From Streptomyces cellostaticus (lineage in GTDB: Bacteria; Actinomycetota; Actinomycetes; Streptomycetales; Streptomycetaceae), in the NCBI RefSeq assembly GCF_001513965.1, contig NZ_KQ948048.1:1-64000 (forward strand): a stretch of 64,000 nucleotides of DNA. Direction: 5' to 3'. This document shows positions 51,201 to 60,019 of this stretch, piece after piece. How positions within the stretch are numbered: the first letter of the stretch is position 1; the number at the start of each line of letters is the position of its first letter. Below the pieces are notes generated by a model. That model saw only the letters and a program-made list of their open reading frames with translations. It was not told the origin of the DNA and ran no database searches. The translations under genes and the position numbers were made by a program.

Positions 51201-52397
51201 CTACAACCCCACGATCCTGTTCCACCGCTTCGCGAACTCCACCCGCTCCGACGACGTGATGTCCCGGGCGATCGCGAGCCGCCCCCGCATGGTGGTGTCG
51301 GGGAAGATCAGCGGGTTGTCGGCCAGGGCGGCCGTGTCCTTGTCCTTGGAGGCGGCCAGGATCTCCTTGGCCGCCGGGACCGGGCAGACGTAGTTGACCC
51401 AGGCGGCGAGGTTCGCGGCGACCTCGGGGTCGTAGTAGTAGTCGATCAGGCGCTCGGCGTTGGTCTTGTGGCGGGCCCGGTTGGGGATCATCAGGGAGTC
51501 CGACCACAGCTCGGCGCCCTCCTCGGGGACGACGAAGCGGATGTCGGGGTTGTCGGCCTGGAGCTGGATGACGTCGCCGGAGTAGGCCTGGCAGGCGAGC
51601 ACGTCCCCGCTGACCAGGTCCTTGGTGTAGTCGTTGCCGGTGAAGCGGCGGATCTGGCCCCGGTGGACCTCCCGCTCCACCTGGTCGCAGACCTGGTGGA
51701 AGTCGTCCGCCGTCCACTTGGTGATGTCCACTCCGTTGCCCTGCATCAGCAGCGCGAACGACTCGTCGAGACCCGACAGCAGCGTCACCCGGCCCTTGAG
51801 GTCGCTCGCCCACAGGTCCCGGACATGGCGTATCTCGCGGCCCAGTTTGCGGCGGTTGTACGCGATCCCGGTGATGCCCGACTGCCACGGCACCGTGAAC
51901 CTGCGGCCCGGGTCGAAGGCCGGTGAGCGCAGGAGCGGGTCCAGGTACTTCGCCACGTCGGGCTGGTGGGCGCGGTCCATCCGCTGCACCCAGCCCAGGC
52001 GGACGAACCGTGCGCACATCCAGTCGCTGATGACGATCAGATCGCGGCCGGTGGACTGGTGGTTCATCAGCGCGGGACTGATCTTGCCGAAGAACTCGTC
52101 GTTGTCGTTGATCTCCTCGGCGTAGTCGACGGAGATGCCGGTGCGCTTCTCGAAGGCGTCCAGCGTGGGCCGCTTGTTGGGGTCGTTGTCATCGGTGTCG
52201 ATGTACAGCGGCCAGTTCGCCCACGTCAGCTTCCGGTCCGCGGCGGACTCGTCGGGCACGGCACGGTCGCCGGGCCTGACGTAGGCGGCGGGCACCCCGC
52301 AGCCGGCGAGGGCACCGAGCGCGGCGGTGCCGCCGAGCGCGCGCATCAGGGAACGGCGGGAGACGGGACGCGGAAGCGGGGTTGTCTGGGGCACCAC
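51201..52397 (-). CDS. Polyamine-binding lipoprotein, PotD paralogue
   Basis: The 398-residue receptor resembles the PotD at 20005-21252 (shared NDNDEFFGKI, RRFTGNDYT, NKARHKTNAERLIDYYY-type motifs). It has a twin-arginine pattern (SRRSLMRAL) and a lipobox (LAGCG), so it is exported and lipid-anchored. No permease or ATPase gene follows; it probably feeds the PotABC system about 30 kb away or another transporter. GTG 52397 is chosen so that the export signal lies close to the start. It follows the aldehyde dehydrogenase gene in the same direction. Confidence 0.83.
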   Translation of the reverse strand: MVPQTTPLPRPVSRRSLMRALGGTAALGALAGCGVPAAYVRPGDRAVPDESAADRKLTWANWPLYIDTDDNDPNKRPTLDAFEKRTGISVDYAEEINDNDEFFGKISPALMNHQSTGRDLIVISDWMCARFVRLGWVQRMDRAHQPDVAKYLDPLLRSPAFDPGRRFTVPWQSGITGIAYNRRKLGREIRHVRDLWASDLKGRVTLLSGLDESFALLMQGNGVDITKWTADDFHQVCDQVEREVHRGQIRRFTGNDYTKDLVSGDVLACQAYSGDVIQLQADNPDIRFVVPEEGAELWSDSLMIPNRARHKTNAERLIDYYYDPEVAANLAAWVNYVCPVPAAKEILAASKDKDTAALADNPLIFPDTTMRGRLAIARDITSSERVEFAKRWNRIVGL

Positions 52398-52581
52398 GGC
52401 AGCATGCCGTGACGCCCCGCGCGCGGACAATCGACGCTGCGTCGAGCCCGCCGAGTGGGACCCGACACCTTGTCGATCAGCGCCCGTACAAGAGGGTCGA
52501 TCAGCGGCCGTACCAGACAACAGCGCGGCCCCGGACGGGGAGGTGTCCCGTCCGGGGCCGCACACGCCGGCTCTGAGACTC

Positions 52582-54021
52582 CTACGAGTTCAGCGACGTC
52601 ATCACGTGCTTGATCCGCGTGTAGTCCTCGAACCCGTACGCCGACAGGTCCTTGCCGTAGCCGGACTTCTTGAAGCCGCCGTGGGGCATCTCGGCGACCA
52701 GCGGGATGTGGGTGTTGATCCACACGCAGCCGAAGTCGAGCTTCTTGGACATGCGCATCGCGCGGCCGTGGTCCTTGGTCCACACCGAGGAGGCGAGGGC
52801 GTACTCGACGCCGTTGGCCCACTCGACGGCCTGGTCCTCGTCCGTGAAGGACTGGACGGTGATGACCGGGCCGAAGACCTCGTTCTGGATGATCTCGTCG
52901 TCCTGCTTCAACCCCGACACCACGGTCGGGGCGTAGAAGTAGCCCTTCTCGCCGACCTGGTGGCCGCCCGCCTCGACCTTGGCGTGGGCGGGCAGGCGCT
53001 CGATGAAGCCGGAGACCTGCTTGAGCTGGTTGGGGTTGTTCAGGGGGCCGAAGAGGACGTCCTCGTCGTCCGGCTGGCCGGTCTTGGTCTCGGCGGCCGC
53101 CTTCGCGAGCGCCGCCACGAACTCGTCGTGGATGGAGTCCTGGACGAGGACGCGGGTCGCGGCCGTACAGTCCTGGCCGGCGTTGAAGAAGCCCGCCACC
53201 GAGATGTCCTCGACGGCCTTGGCGATGTCGGTGTCCTCGAAGACGACGACCGGCGCCTTGCCGCCCAGCTCCAGGTGGACCCGCTTGAGGTCCTTGGAGG
53301 CCGACTCGGCGACGGACATGCCGGCGCGTACGGAGCCGGTGATGGAGGCCATCGCCGGGGTGTCGTGCTCGACCATCGCGCGGCCGGTGTCACGGTCGCC
53401 GCAGATGACGTTGAAGACGCCCTTGGGCAGGATCGAGCCGATGATGTCGGCGATCAGGACGGTCGAGGCGGGGGTGGTGTCCGAGGGCTTCAGGACGACC
53501 GTGTTGCCCGCGGCGATGGCCGGGGCGAACTTCCACACGGCCATCATCATCGGGTAGTTCCAGGGGGCGACCTGCGCGCAGACGCCGACCGGCTCGCGGC
53601 GGATGATCGAGGTCATCCCGTCCATGTACTCGCCGGCCGAGCGGCCCTCCAGCAGCCGGGCCGCGCCCGCGAAGAAGCGGATCTGGTCGACCATCGGCGG
53701 GATCTCCTCGGAGCGGGTCAGCCCGGTCGGCTTGCCCGTGTTCTCCACCTCGGCCGCGATCAGGTCCTCGGCACGCTCCTCGAACGCGTCCGCGATCTTC
53801 AGGAGGTACTTCTGCCGCTCGGACGGGGTCGTGTCGCGCCAGGCCGGGAAGGCCGCGGCGGCGGCCGCCATCGCGGCGTCCACGTCCGCCTGCCCGGACA
53901 GCGGAGCGGTGGCGTACGCCTCGCCCGTCGCGGGGTTGACCACCTCGGTGGTCCGTCCGTCGGCGGCGTCCCGGAACTCACCGTCGATGTAGTTGCGCAG
54001 ACGACGCAGCTCGGTGCTCAC
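52582..54021 (-). CDS. Aminoaldehyde dehydrogenase
   Basis: The 479-residue enzyme has the Glu of VHLELGGKAP and the Cys of NAGQDCTAA, in the aminobutyraldehyde/betaine-aldehyde subgroup. It should oxidise 4-aminobutanal or a similar product of the aminotransferase encoded divergently at 54721. GTG 54021 has AGGAGG upstream. It probably shares a transcript with the potD paralogue and is controlled by the Lrp-type regulator across the 178-base divergent region. Confidence 0.88.
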   Translation of the reverse strand: MSTELRRLRNYIDGEFRDAADGRTTEVVNPATGEAYATAPLSGQADVDAAMAAAAAAFPAWRDTTPSERQKYLLKIADAFEERAEDLIAAEVENTGKPTGLTRSEEIPPMVDQIRFFAGAARLLEGRSAGEYMDGMTSIIRREPVGVCAQVAPWNYPMMMAVWKFAPAIAAGNTVVLKPSDTTPASTVLIADIIGSILPKGVFNVICGDRDTGRAMVEHDTPAMASITGSVRAGMSVAESASKDLKRVHLELGGKAPVVVFEDTDIAKAVEDISVAGFFNAGQDCTAATRVLVQDSIHDEFVAALAKAAAETKTGQPDDEDVLFGPLNNPNQLKQVSGFIERLPAHAKVEAGGHQVGEKGYFYAPTVVSGLKQDDEIIQNEVFGPVITVQSFTDEDQAVEWANGVEYALASSVWTKDHGRAMRMSKKLDFGCVWINTHIPLVAEMPHGGFKKSGYGKDLSAYGFEDYTRIKHVMTSLNS

Positions 54022-54125
54022 TGCCGGCCTCCTGGTCTGGTTCAAGGGTTCAAGCTGTCCAATCACTGAGACACCCACCCTAGTCGCCGGACCCACGTTT
54101 TCAACACCCCCACCGCCACCACATC

Positions 54126-54138
54126 TGCGAAATCCGCA
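54126..54138. promoter_or_regulatory. Candidate Lrp/AsnC operator in a divergent control region
   Basis: TGCG-AAATC-CGCA is a short inverted repeat between the aldehyde dehydrogenase and regulator genes. TTGCGAAA recurs near 54179, and CGAATTTC near 54159 is a related reversed form, so several sites could bind an Lrp octamer. Confidence 0.4.
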
Positions 54139-54199
54139 AGTCTCGGAGTCGTAAACAACGAATTTCATCGATACGGCCTTGCGAAACTGTCGAGACGTC

Positions 54200-54718
54200 G
54201 TGCACAGTGAGGTCGTGGCCAGTCGAAGCGCAGACCAAAGGGACTCCTCCCGCGAGTCCAGGAACGGCACCCCCCAGCTGGATGCCGTCTCCCTCGCCAT
54301 CATCCAGCAGCTCCAGGAGGACGGCCGCCGGCCGTACGCCGCGATCGGCAAGGCCGTCGGCCTGTCCGAAGCGGCCGTGCGCCAGCGCGTCCAGAAGCTG
54401 CTGGACCAGGGCGTGATGCAGATCGTCGCCGTCACGGACCCGCTCACCGTGGGCTTCCGCCGACAGGCGATGGTCGGGATCAACGTCGAGGGCGATGTCG
54501 AGTCCATCGCGGAAGCGCTGACCGCCATGTCGGAAGTCGAGTACGTGGTGATGACCGCGGGCTCGTTCGACATCCTCGCCGAGATCGTCTGCGAGGACGA
54601 CGACCACCTGCTGGACGTCATCAACAAACGCATCCGGGCGCTGCCCGGCGTGCGCTCCACCGAGAGCTTCGTCTATCTGAAGCTCAAGAAGCAGACCTAC
54701 ATGTGGGGAACCCGATAA
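54200..54718 (+). CDS. Lrp/AsnC-family transcriptional regulator
   Basis: The 172-residue regulator has an N-terminal helix-turn-helix (LDAVSLAIIQQLQEDGRRPYAAIGKAVGLSEAAVRQRVQKL) and a C-terminal ligand-binding AsnC domain (VGINVEGDVESIAEAL ... YVVMTAGSFDILAEIVCEDDDHLL). Such proteins sense amino acids or related amines. It sits between the aminoaldehyde dehydrogenase and an aminotransferase gene, so it likely controls both. GTG 54200 or 54215 may be the start; neither has a strong ribosome site. The aminotransferase gene begins 3 bases after its stop. Confidence 0.88.
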   Translation: MHSEVVASRSADQRDSSRESRNGTPQLDAVSLAIIQQLQEDGRRPYAAIGKAVGLSEAAVRQRVQKLLDQGVMQIVAVTDPLTVGFRRQAMVGINVEGDVESIAEALTAMSEVEYVVMTAGSFDILAEIVCEDDDHLLDVINKRIRALPGVRSTESFVYLKLKKQTYMWGTR

Positions 54719-54720
54719 CC

Positions 54721-56085
54721 GTGAGCCAGAAGGACCTCAGCCGTACCGCGTACGACCACCTGTGGATGCACTTCACCCGCATGTCCTCGTACGAGAACTC
54801 CCCCGTCCCGACCATCGTCCGGGGCGAGGGCACCTACATCTACGACGACAAGGGCAAGCGCTACCTCGACGGTCTCGCGGGGCTGTTCGTGGTCCAGGCC
54901 GGTCACGGCCGCACGGAACTCGCCGAGACCGCCTTCAAGCAGGCCCAGGAGCTCGCCTTCTTCCCGGTGTGGTCCTACGCCCACCCCAAGGCCGTCGAGC
55001 TGGCCGAGCGCCTGGCCGACTACGCCCCGGGCGACCTGAACAAGGTCTTCTTCACCACGGGCGGCGGCGAGGCCGTCGAGACCGCCTGGAAGCTTGCCAA
55101 GCAGTACTTCAAGCTCAAGGGCAAGCCGACCAAGTACAAGGTCATCTCCCGTGCGGTCGCCTACCACGGCACCCCGCAGGGAGCCCTGTCCATCACCGGC
55201 CTGCCGGGCCTGAAGGCCCCCTTCGAGCCGCTGGTGCCGGGTGCGCACAAGGTGCCGAACACCAACATCTACCGCGCCCCGCTCTTCGGTGACGACCCGG
55301 AGGCCTTCGGCCGCTGGGCCGCCGACCAGATCGAGCAGCAGATCCTCTTCGAGGGCCCGGACACCGTCGCCGCGGTCTTCCTGGAGCCCGTGCAGAACGC
55401 CGGCGGCTGCTTCCCGCCCCCGCCCGGCTACTTCCAGCGGGTGCGCGAGATCTGCGACAAGTACGACGTGCTGCTCGTGTCGGACGAGGTCATCTGTGCC
55501 TTCGGCCGCCTGGGCACGATGTTCGCCTGCGACAAGTTCGGCTACGTCCCGGACATGATCACCTGCGCCAAGGGCATGACCTCGGGCTACTCCCCGATCG
55601 GCGCCTGCATCATCTCCGACAAGCTCGCCGAGCCGTTCTACAAGGGCGACAACACCTTCCTGCACGGCTACACCTTCGGCGGTCACCCCGTGTCGGCCGC
55701 GGTGGGCCTGGCGAACCTGGACCTGTTCGAGCGCGAGAACCTCAACCAGCACGTGCTGGACAACGAGGGCGCCTTCCTCTCGACCCTCCAGAAGCTGCAC
55801 GACCTGCCGATCGTCGGCGACGTCCGCGGCAACGGCTTCTTCTACGGCATCGAGCTGGTGAAGGACAAGAACACCAAGGAATCCTTCAACGAGGAGGAGA
55901 CCGAGCGCGTCCTGTACGGCTACCTCTCCAAGGCGCTGTTCGAGAACGGCCTGTACTGCCGTGCCGATGACCGCGGTGACCCGGTCATCCAGCTCGCCCC
56001 GCCGCTGATCTCCAACCAGGAGACCTTCGACGAGATCGAGCAGATCCTGCGCGCGACGCTGACGGAGGCCTGGACGAAGCTCTGA
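54721..56085 (+). CDS. Class III aminotransferase (polyamine:pyruvate type)
   Basis: The 454-residue PLP enzyme transfers an amino group from an omega-amine to an oxo acid. The PLP Lys lies in TCAKGMTSGYSPIG, with LVSDEVICAFGRLG (cofactor Asp) and FFTTGGGEAVETAWKLA (phosphate). LFVVQAGHGRTEL and HTF-like GYTFGGHP fit the putrescine/beta-alanine:pyruvate group. GTG 54721 lies 3 bases past the regulator stop with GGGGAA at 9 bases, so the two are coupled. With the divergent aldehyde dehydrogenase it can convert putrescine to GABA without glutamylation. Confidence 0.9.
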   Translation: MSQKDLSRTAYDHLWMHFTRMSSYENSPVPTIVRGEGTYIYDDKGKRYLDGLAGLFVVQAGHGRTELAETAFKQAQELAFFPVWSYAHPKAVELAERLADYAPGDLNKVFFTTGGGEAVETAWKLAKQYFKLKGKPTKYKVISRAVAYHGTPQGALSITGLPGLKAPFEPLVPGAHKVPNTNIYRAPLFGDDPEAFGRWAADQIEQQILFEGPDTVAAVFLEPVQNAGGCFPPPPGYFQRVREICDKYDVLLVSDEVICAFGRLGTMFACDKFGYVPDMITCAKGMTSGYSPIGACIISDKLAEPFYKGDNTFLHGYTFGGHPVSAAVGLANLDLFERENLNQHVLDNEGAFLSTLQKLHDLPIVGDVRGNGFFYGIELVKDKNTKESFNEEETERVLYGYLSKALFENGLYCRADDRGDPVIQLAPPLISNQETFDEIEQILRATLTEAWTKL

Positions 56086-56115
56086 GCCTCGTGCCTCTGA
56101 TCAGCTGATCAACAC

Positions 56116-56161
56116 CGGCCCCGGTGCCGTCCGTTCGAGTGAGAACGGCGGCCCGGGGCCG
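56116..56161 (+). terminator. Terminator hairpin of the aminotransferase gene
   Basis: CGGCCCCGG pairs with CCGGGGCCG and CCGTTC with GAACGG inside it, giving a long GC stem about 30 bases after the stop codon. Confidence 0.75.
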
Positions 56162-56236
56162 TGTGCTGTCCTGGCTCCCCGCCCCGGCTGCCTAGCGTTC
56201 CAGTGACCGATCGGCCCAGCCTTCGTTCCCCCGGAA

Positions 56237-56290
56237 GGCCCTGTCGTCACATTCCCGTCGCGGGGCAGGCGGGAATGTGACGACAGGGCC
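56237..56290. promoter_or_regulatory. Perfect 21-base inverted repeat before the ABC genes
   Basis: Arms 56237-56257 and 56270-56290 are perfectly complementary over 21 bases with a 12-base GC-rich spacer. It lies 50 bases before the ATG at 56341. Perfection over this length suggests selection as an operator, RNA hairpin or terminator, or a very recent insertion. Confidence 0.7.
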
Positions 56291-56340
56291 TACAGGTGGA
56301 TCAAGTACGGGGAAACGGATCAGAACCGAGGTGTACGCCC

Positions 56341-57084
56341 ATGGAGGCCCCGCCGGACAACGACGTGCTCTGGGCACGTGCGCTGCACTTCAGGCACCAG
56401 GACGGCTCGCCCGGTCTCACCGGGGTCTCGCTCGGCGTGCGCGAGGGCGAGATCCTCGCCGTCAGCGGCCCGCGCGGCAGCGGCAAGACCACGCTGCTGC
56501 GGTGTCTGTCCGGGCAGGTCACGCCGGAGCGCGGCGAGGTCTGGTTCAACAGTGCACCGGTGCACACGATGGGGCCGGTCGCCCGTGAGCAGCTCCGAAG
56601 GGACAGGTTCGGCTGGATCGACCCGGCCCCCGCGCTCGTCCCGGAGCTGAACGGCTGGGAGAACGCCGCCCTCCCCCTGATGCTGCGCGGCACCAGCCGC
56701 AGCCGGGCCAAGGCGGCCGCCCTGGAGTGGCTGGAGCGCCTCGACGTCGGCGACCAGGCCCGCAGGCGCCCGCACGAGCTGCTGCAGGCCGAACGCCAGC
56801 GCGTCGCCATCGCCCGTGCGCTCGCCTCCGGGCCCACGGTCCTCTTCGCGGACGAGCCGTCGGCCCCGCTGCACCGCGCGGACCGCACGCCGGTGCTGCG
56901 CACCCTGACCACGGCGGCCCGCTCGCACGGCATCACCGTCGTCCTGGCCACGCACGACTCCGAGACCGCGCCCCTCGTCGACCGCACGGTCTGCCTGCTG
57001 GACGGGCGGTGCGTGAAGACCGTGCACCTGCCCGACACCCCGGAGGCGGAAGGCCGGGCCGCCGCGTGCTCGCTCTACGTCTGA
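56341..57084 (+). CDS. ABC transporter ATPase with atypical signature
   Basis: The 247-residue ATPase of the LolD/MacB type powers the membrane protein encoded next. Walker A is GPRGSGKTT, Walker B TVLFADEPSAPLH and the H-loop ATHD. The signature motif usually LSGGQ reads LLQAERQR, and the usual Q-loop region is WIDPAPALVPELN, so ATP handling may be altered. GAGG lies 8 bases before ATG 56341. The end overlaps the permease start by 19 bases. Confidence 0.82.
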   Translation: MEAPPDNDVLWARALHFRHQDGSPGLTGVSLGVREGEILAVSGPRGSGKTTLLRCLSGQVTPERGEVWFNSAPVHTMGPVAREQLRRDRFGWIDPAPALVPELNGWENAALPLMLRGTSRSRAKAAALEWLERLDVGDQARRRPHELLQAERQRVAIARALASGPTVLFADEPSAPLHRADRTPVLRTLTTAARSHGITVVLATHDSETAPLVDRTVCLLDGRCVKTVHLPDTPEAEGRAAACSLYV

Positions 57085-58490
57085 CCCACGCGGCCCGGCC
57101 CGCCGTCCAGCTGCGCCGCCTCCTGGTGGCGGCGGCCTCGGCCGGCACCGGCTTCCTCCTCCTGTCCGCCCTCGGCTACGCGATGAGCCACCCCGAGACA
57201 CCGGGCGCCGCCGCGCTGCGCCTGGCCTGGTGCGTGGTCCCGGTCGCCGCTGCGGTGCACCTCGCGCTCGCGGTGGCCCGCACGGACCCCGGCACCAGAC
57301 CGCGCCCCGGCCTGTCGGCGGTCGGCCTCGGCCCGGCCCGTCTGATGGCGGTCTCGGCGCTGACCACGGCCCTGTCCTGCACCCTGGGCTCGCTGCTGGC
57401 GCTGCTGCTCTTCCTGCACCTGCGCGGCGACCTGACGGGCCTGCCCTTCTACGGCACGGCAGCCGACTTCCTGGCGGCGGACCAGTCTCTCCCCGTCCCG
57501 GCTGCGCTGACCCTGCTCACGCTGCTCCCGGCGATCGCGTCGGCGACGGTGGCCCTCGCCCTGCGCCCGAGAGACCCCCACCCGACCACCGGACGGCCCG
57601 CCCGCACCTTCGGCCGCTTCGGCGCGTACGGCCACTCGCCTCGGAAGGAGACGTTCGGGGCGTACGGGAGGTTCGGCGCGCGGCTCGGGATGCGGGGCAG
57701 CGGTACGGGGGGCCGTGGTTCCGGCACCGCGAGCGGGAAGGCCGACGACGGCGCGCAACCCGCCGGTGACGCTCCGGGCAGGCGTACCGCCGGCGCGGAC
57801 GGCGGCGCTCCGGTCCTGAACGCCGTGACCGACCCCGAGCCCCCGGCCCCGGACACCGGCTGGGCCGCCGCCCTCCCCGGCAACCGGCCGAGCCGCGCGG
57901 CGGCCGGTCTGCCCTGGGGTGTCGCCACCCTCGCCGCGGGTCTCGCCGTGCAGGCCTACACGGGCGGTTCCGCTGCCGTGCCCGCCCTCGCCGACCTGCC
58001 CGTCGACGCGGTGGCCGTGCTGGTCGGCTGGATCATCATCGCCGTAGGGCTCGTGCTCGCCTCCCCCGGCCTGACCGACCTCTGCGGCCGGCTGCTCCAG
58101 GCCGGCCGGCCCGGAGCGCTCCGGCTCCTGGCCGGCCGGGTCCTCATGGCGGAGGCCACCCGGCTCGGCCGGCCCCTCGGCGTGCTCTGCGCGGTGGCGT
58201 CCGCCGGCTACGCGATGGCGGTCCTGTACGAGGGTCCCGCCCCCGCCTTCGGCCCCCTCACCACCCTGGGCGCGCTCCTGGTCACCGGATGCACGGTGGC
58301 GACCCTGCTGACGGCGGCCGTCGAGGCCCGCCAGAGCCGCGCCGACACCACCGCCGCCCTGCTGCGCCTCGGCGCTCCCGCCGCGATGCTGCGCAGTGCC
58401 GCGGCCCTGCGTGCGGCCGCCCTGCTCGCGCTGTTCGGCCCGTTCACCCTGGTGATCGCCGACCTGGCGGCGCTGCCGAGGGCCCACTGA
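57066..58490 (+). CDS. ABC transporter membrane protein
   Basis: The 474-residue protein has about eight spans split into two hydrophobic halves around a long hydrophilic, Gly/Arg-rich loop (about residues 165-275). It lacks clear FtsX core motifs but shares its reading frame overlap with the ATPase, so both form one exporter. The GTG at 57066 lies inside the ATPase gene. Substrate unknown; antibiotic or lipid export is common for this pairing but not shown here. Confidence 0.75.
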   Translation: MLALRLTHAARPAVQLRRLLVAAASAGTGFLLLSALGYAMSHPETPGAAALRLAWCVVPVAAAVHLALAVARTDPGTRPRPGLSAVGLGPARLMAVSALTTALSCTLGSLLALLLFLHLRGDLTGLPFYGTAADFLAADQSLPVPAALTLLTLLPAIASATVALALRPRDPHPTTGRPARTFGRFGAYGHSPRKETFGAYGRFGARLGMRGSGTGGRGSGTASGKADDGAQPAGDAPGRRTAGADGGAPVLNAVTDPEPPAPDTGWAAALPGNRPSRAAAGLPWGVATLAAGLAVQAYTGGSAAVPALADLPVDAVAVLVGWIIIAVGLVLASPGLTDLCGRLLQAGRPGALRLLAGRVLMAEATRLGRPLGVLCAVASAGYAMAVLYEGPAPAFGPLTTLGALLVTGCTVATLLTAAVEARQSRADTTAALLRLGAPAAMLRSAAALRAAALLALFGPFTLVIADLAALPRAH

Positions 58491-58605
58491 GGCACCGTAT
58501 GCACGTCGCGCGAAGAAAATTCTCCGGCGACCGATGAGTTCCGCGCAGGCCCGGCGTCTACCCCACCGAACGGCAGCAAGCACACGGACCCGAGGGAGAG
58601 ACCCC

Positions 58606-59013
58606 ATGTACCAGCAGATGATCTTCGTGAACCTCGTCACCAACGACGTCCCCGCCACGAAGAAGTTCTTCACGGAGCTGGGATACACCATCAACCCGCA
58701 GTTCAGCACCGACGAGTGCGCCTGCGTCCAGATCAGCGACACGATCATCGCGATGCTCATGACCCGTGGGCACTACTCCCAGTTCACCAAGAAGGAGATC
58801 GTGGACTCGGCCAAGTCCAGCGAGGTGCTGCTGTGTCTGAGCGCCGAGAGCCGCGAGAAGGTGGACGAGCTGGTGGACAAGGCGATCGAGGCCGGCGGCA
58901 CCGCCCACGGCGAGCCCCAGGACCACGGCTTCATGTACGGCCGCGCCTTCGACGACCTCGACGGCCACACCTGGGAGGTCGCGTGGATGGACCCGGCGGC
59001 GATTCAGGGCTGA
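58606..59013 (+). CDS. VOC-family (glyoxalase/bleomycin-resistance fold) protein
   Basis: The 135-residue protein has the paired beta-alpha-beta3 modules of vicinal-oxygen-chelate proteins: MIFVNLVTNDVPATKKFFTELGYTI starts the first and FDDLDGHTWEVAWMD ends the second. It resembles the extradiol-type YaeR/PhnB-like group, whose substrates vary. GAGGGAGA precedes the ATG. It stands alone. Confidence 0.85.
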   Translation: MYQQMIFVNLVTNDVPATKKFFTELGYTINPQFSTDECACVQISDTIIAMLMTRGHYSQFTKKEIVDSAKSSEVLLCLSAESREKVDELVDKAIEAGGTAHGEPQDHGFMYGRAFDDLDGHTWEVAWMDPAAIQG

Positions 59014-59131
59014 CCCTGGCAACGGAGTCCCGTATCGCCCTGGTTGACCGGAACGAGCAGGCTGCGGAGGCGTTGAAACGTCCCTGCACTTAATAAGCAG
59101 GTAAAGCCAACGACCCCTGCGGGCATATGCG

Positions 59132-59159
59132 TTGACACTCCTTATGGAGCGCTTATAAA
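59132..59159 (+). promoter_or_regulatory. Housekeeping-type promoter of the LAETG gene
   Basis: TTGACA (59132-59137), a 16-base spacer and TATAAA (59154-59159) make a near-consensus promoter. The leader to the TTG start is about 85 bases and contains a small GGGACC/GGTCCC hairpin. Confidence 0.7.
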
Positions 59160-59251
59160 CCTGTGAGCCTCTTGGGGGTGCTGGGACCTCCCTCATCCGG
59201 GTCCCGTCTTCCCCTCAGCCCCCCGCAGTTCTGCTCTGTAAAGGACAAACG

Positions 59252-59944
59252 TTGTCCATATCCCGCCGCAGTGCACGCCGTTCCGTGCGCATCCTGGGTG
59301 TCGCCTCTGCCTCTGCCGCGCTGGCGCTGGGTCTGTCAAGCACCGCGCTCGCGTGCAACATCCGTGAGTTCTCCGCCGAAGCCCAGTGCGACGGCAACAA
59401 GGGTGTCATCGTCGTCACCGACAAGGACGCCTCCGGGACCCCGGCCACCATCACCGTGTTCCTGGAGAACAACGGTGCCGATGAGAAGCAGGTGGGCAAG
59501 CCGCAGGACATCAAGGGCTCGGCCGAGGGCACCACGGTGACCTTCGAAGAGAAGTGGAAGCCCAACGCGACCTACCGCATCCGCGTCAAGGCGGCCGACC
59601 AGGTCGACGAGGACATCAACCCCAACCTGGTGACCCCGTCCACGGCCTGCAAGAAGCAGGAGTCCCAGACTCCGACGCCGCCGGCCACGCCGTCGCCCTC
59701 GCCGTCCAAGTCCACCCCGGCAAAGTCCGCGACCCCGACCCCGTCGGCCTCCGAGAGCAGCACCGCCCCGGCGGGCACGTCGAGCAACGCGCCGTCCCCG
59801 GCGGCCGGTGACTCGAACCTCGCCGAGACCGGTGCGAGCTCCAACACCCCGCTGATCGCCGGTGTCGCGGGCGCCCTGGTCGTCATCGGCGGTGGCGCGG
59901 TCTTCTTCGGCATGCGCCGCCGTGGGACGAAGAGCGGTAGCTGA
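59252..59944 (+). CDS. LAETG-anchored cell-wall protein
   Basis: The 230-residue surface protein has a signal peptide (about 1-34, ending ALA), a 95-residue beta-rich domain with two cysteines near its start and one at its end (CNIREF, AQCDG, TACKK), and a Pro/Ser/Thr-rich wall-spanning region. The sortase signal at the end reads LAETG, then a hydrophobic span, then RRRG. LAETG is the class E sortase form of actinomycetes. The TTG start has AAGGA about 6 bases upstream. It has its own strong promoter, so expression is probably high. Confidence 0.88.
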   Translation: MSISRRSARRSVRILGVASASAALALGLSSTALACNIREFSAEAQCDGNKGVIVVTDKDASGTPATITVFLENNGADEKQVGKPQDIKGSAEGTTVTFEEKWKPNATYRIRVKAADQVDEDINPNLVTPSTACKKQESQTPTPPATPSPSPSKSTPAKSATPTPSASESSTAPAGTSSNAPSPAAGDSNLAETGASSNTPLIAGVAGALVVIGGGAVFFGMRRRGTKSGS

Positions 59945-59968
59945 CGCCTCACTTCACTTTGTACGCCG

Positions 59969-60007
59969 CTGCGGCCCGTCCCCGTATCCCCGGGGGACGG
60001 GCCGCAG
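59969..60007. terminator. Bidirectional terminator hairpin
   Basis: CTGCGGCCCGTCCCC pairs perfectly with its complement at 59993-60007 (15 base pairs) between two convergent genes. Confidence 0.85.
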
Positions 60008-60019
60008 TCGTGTCCGGCA

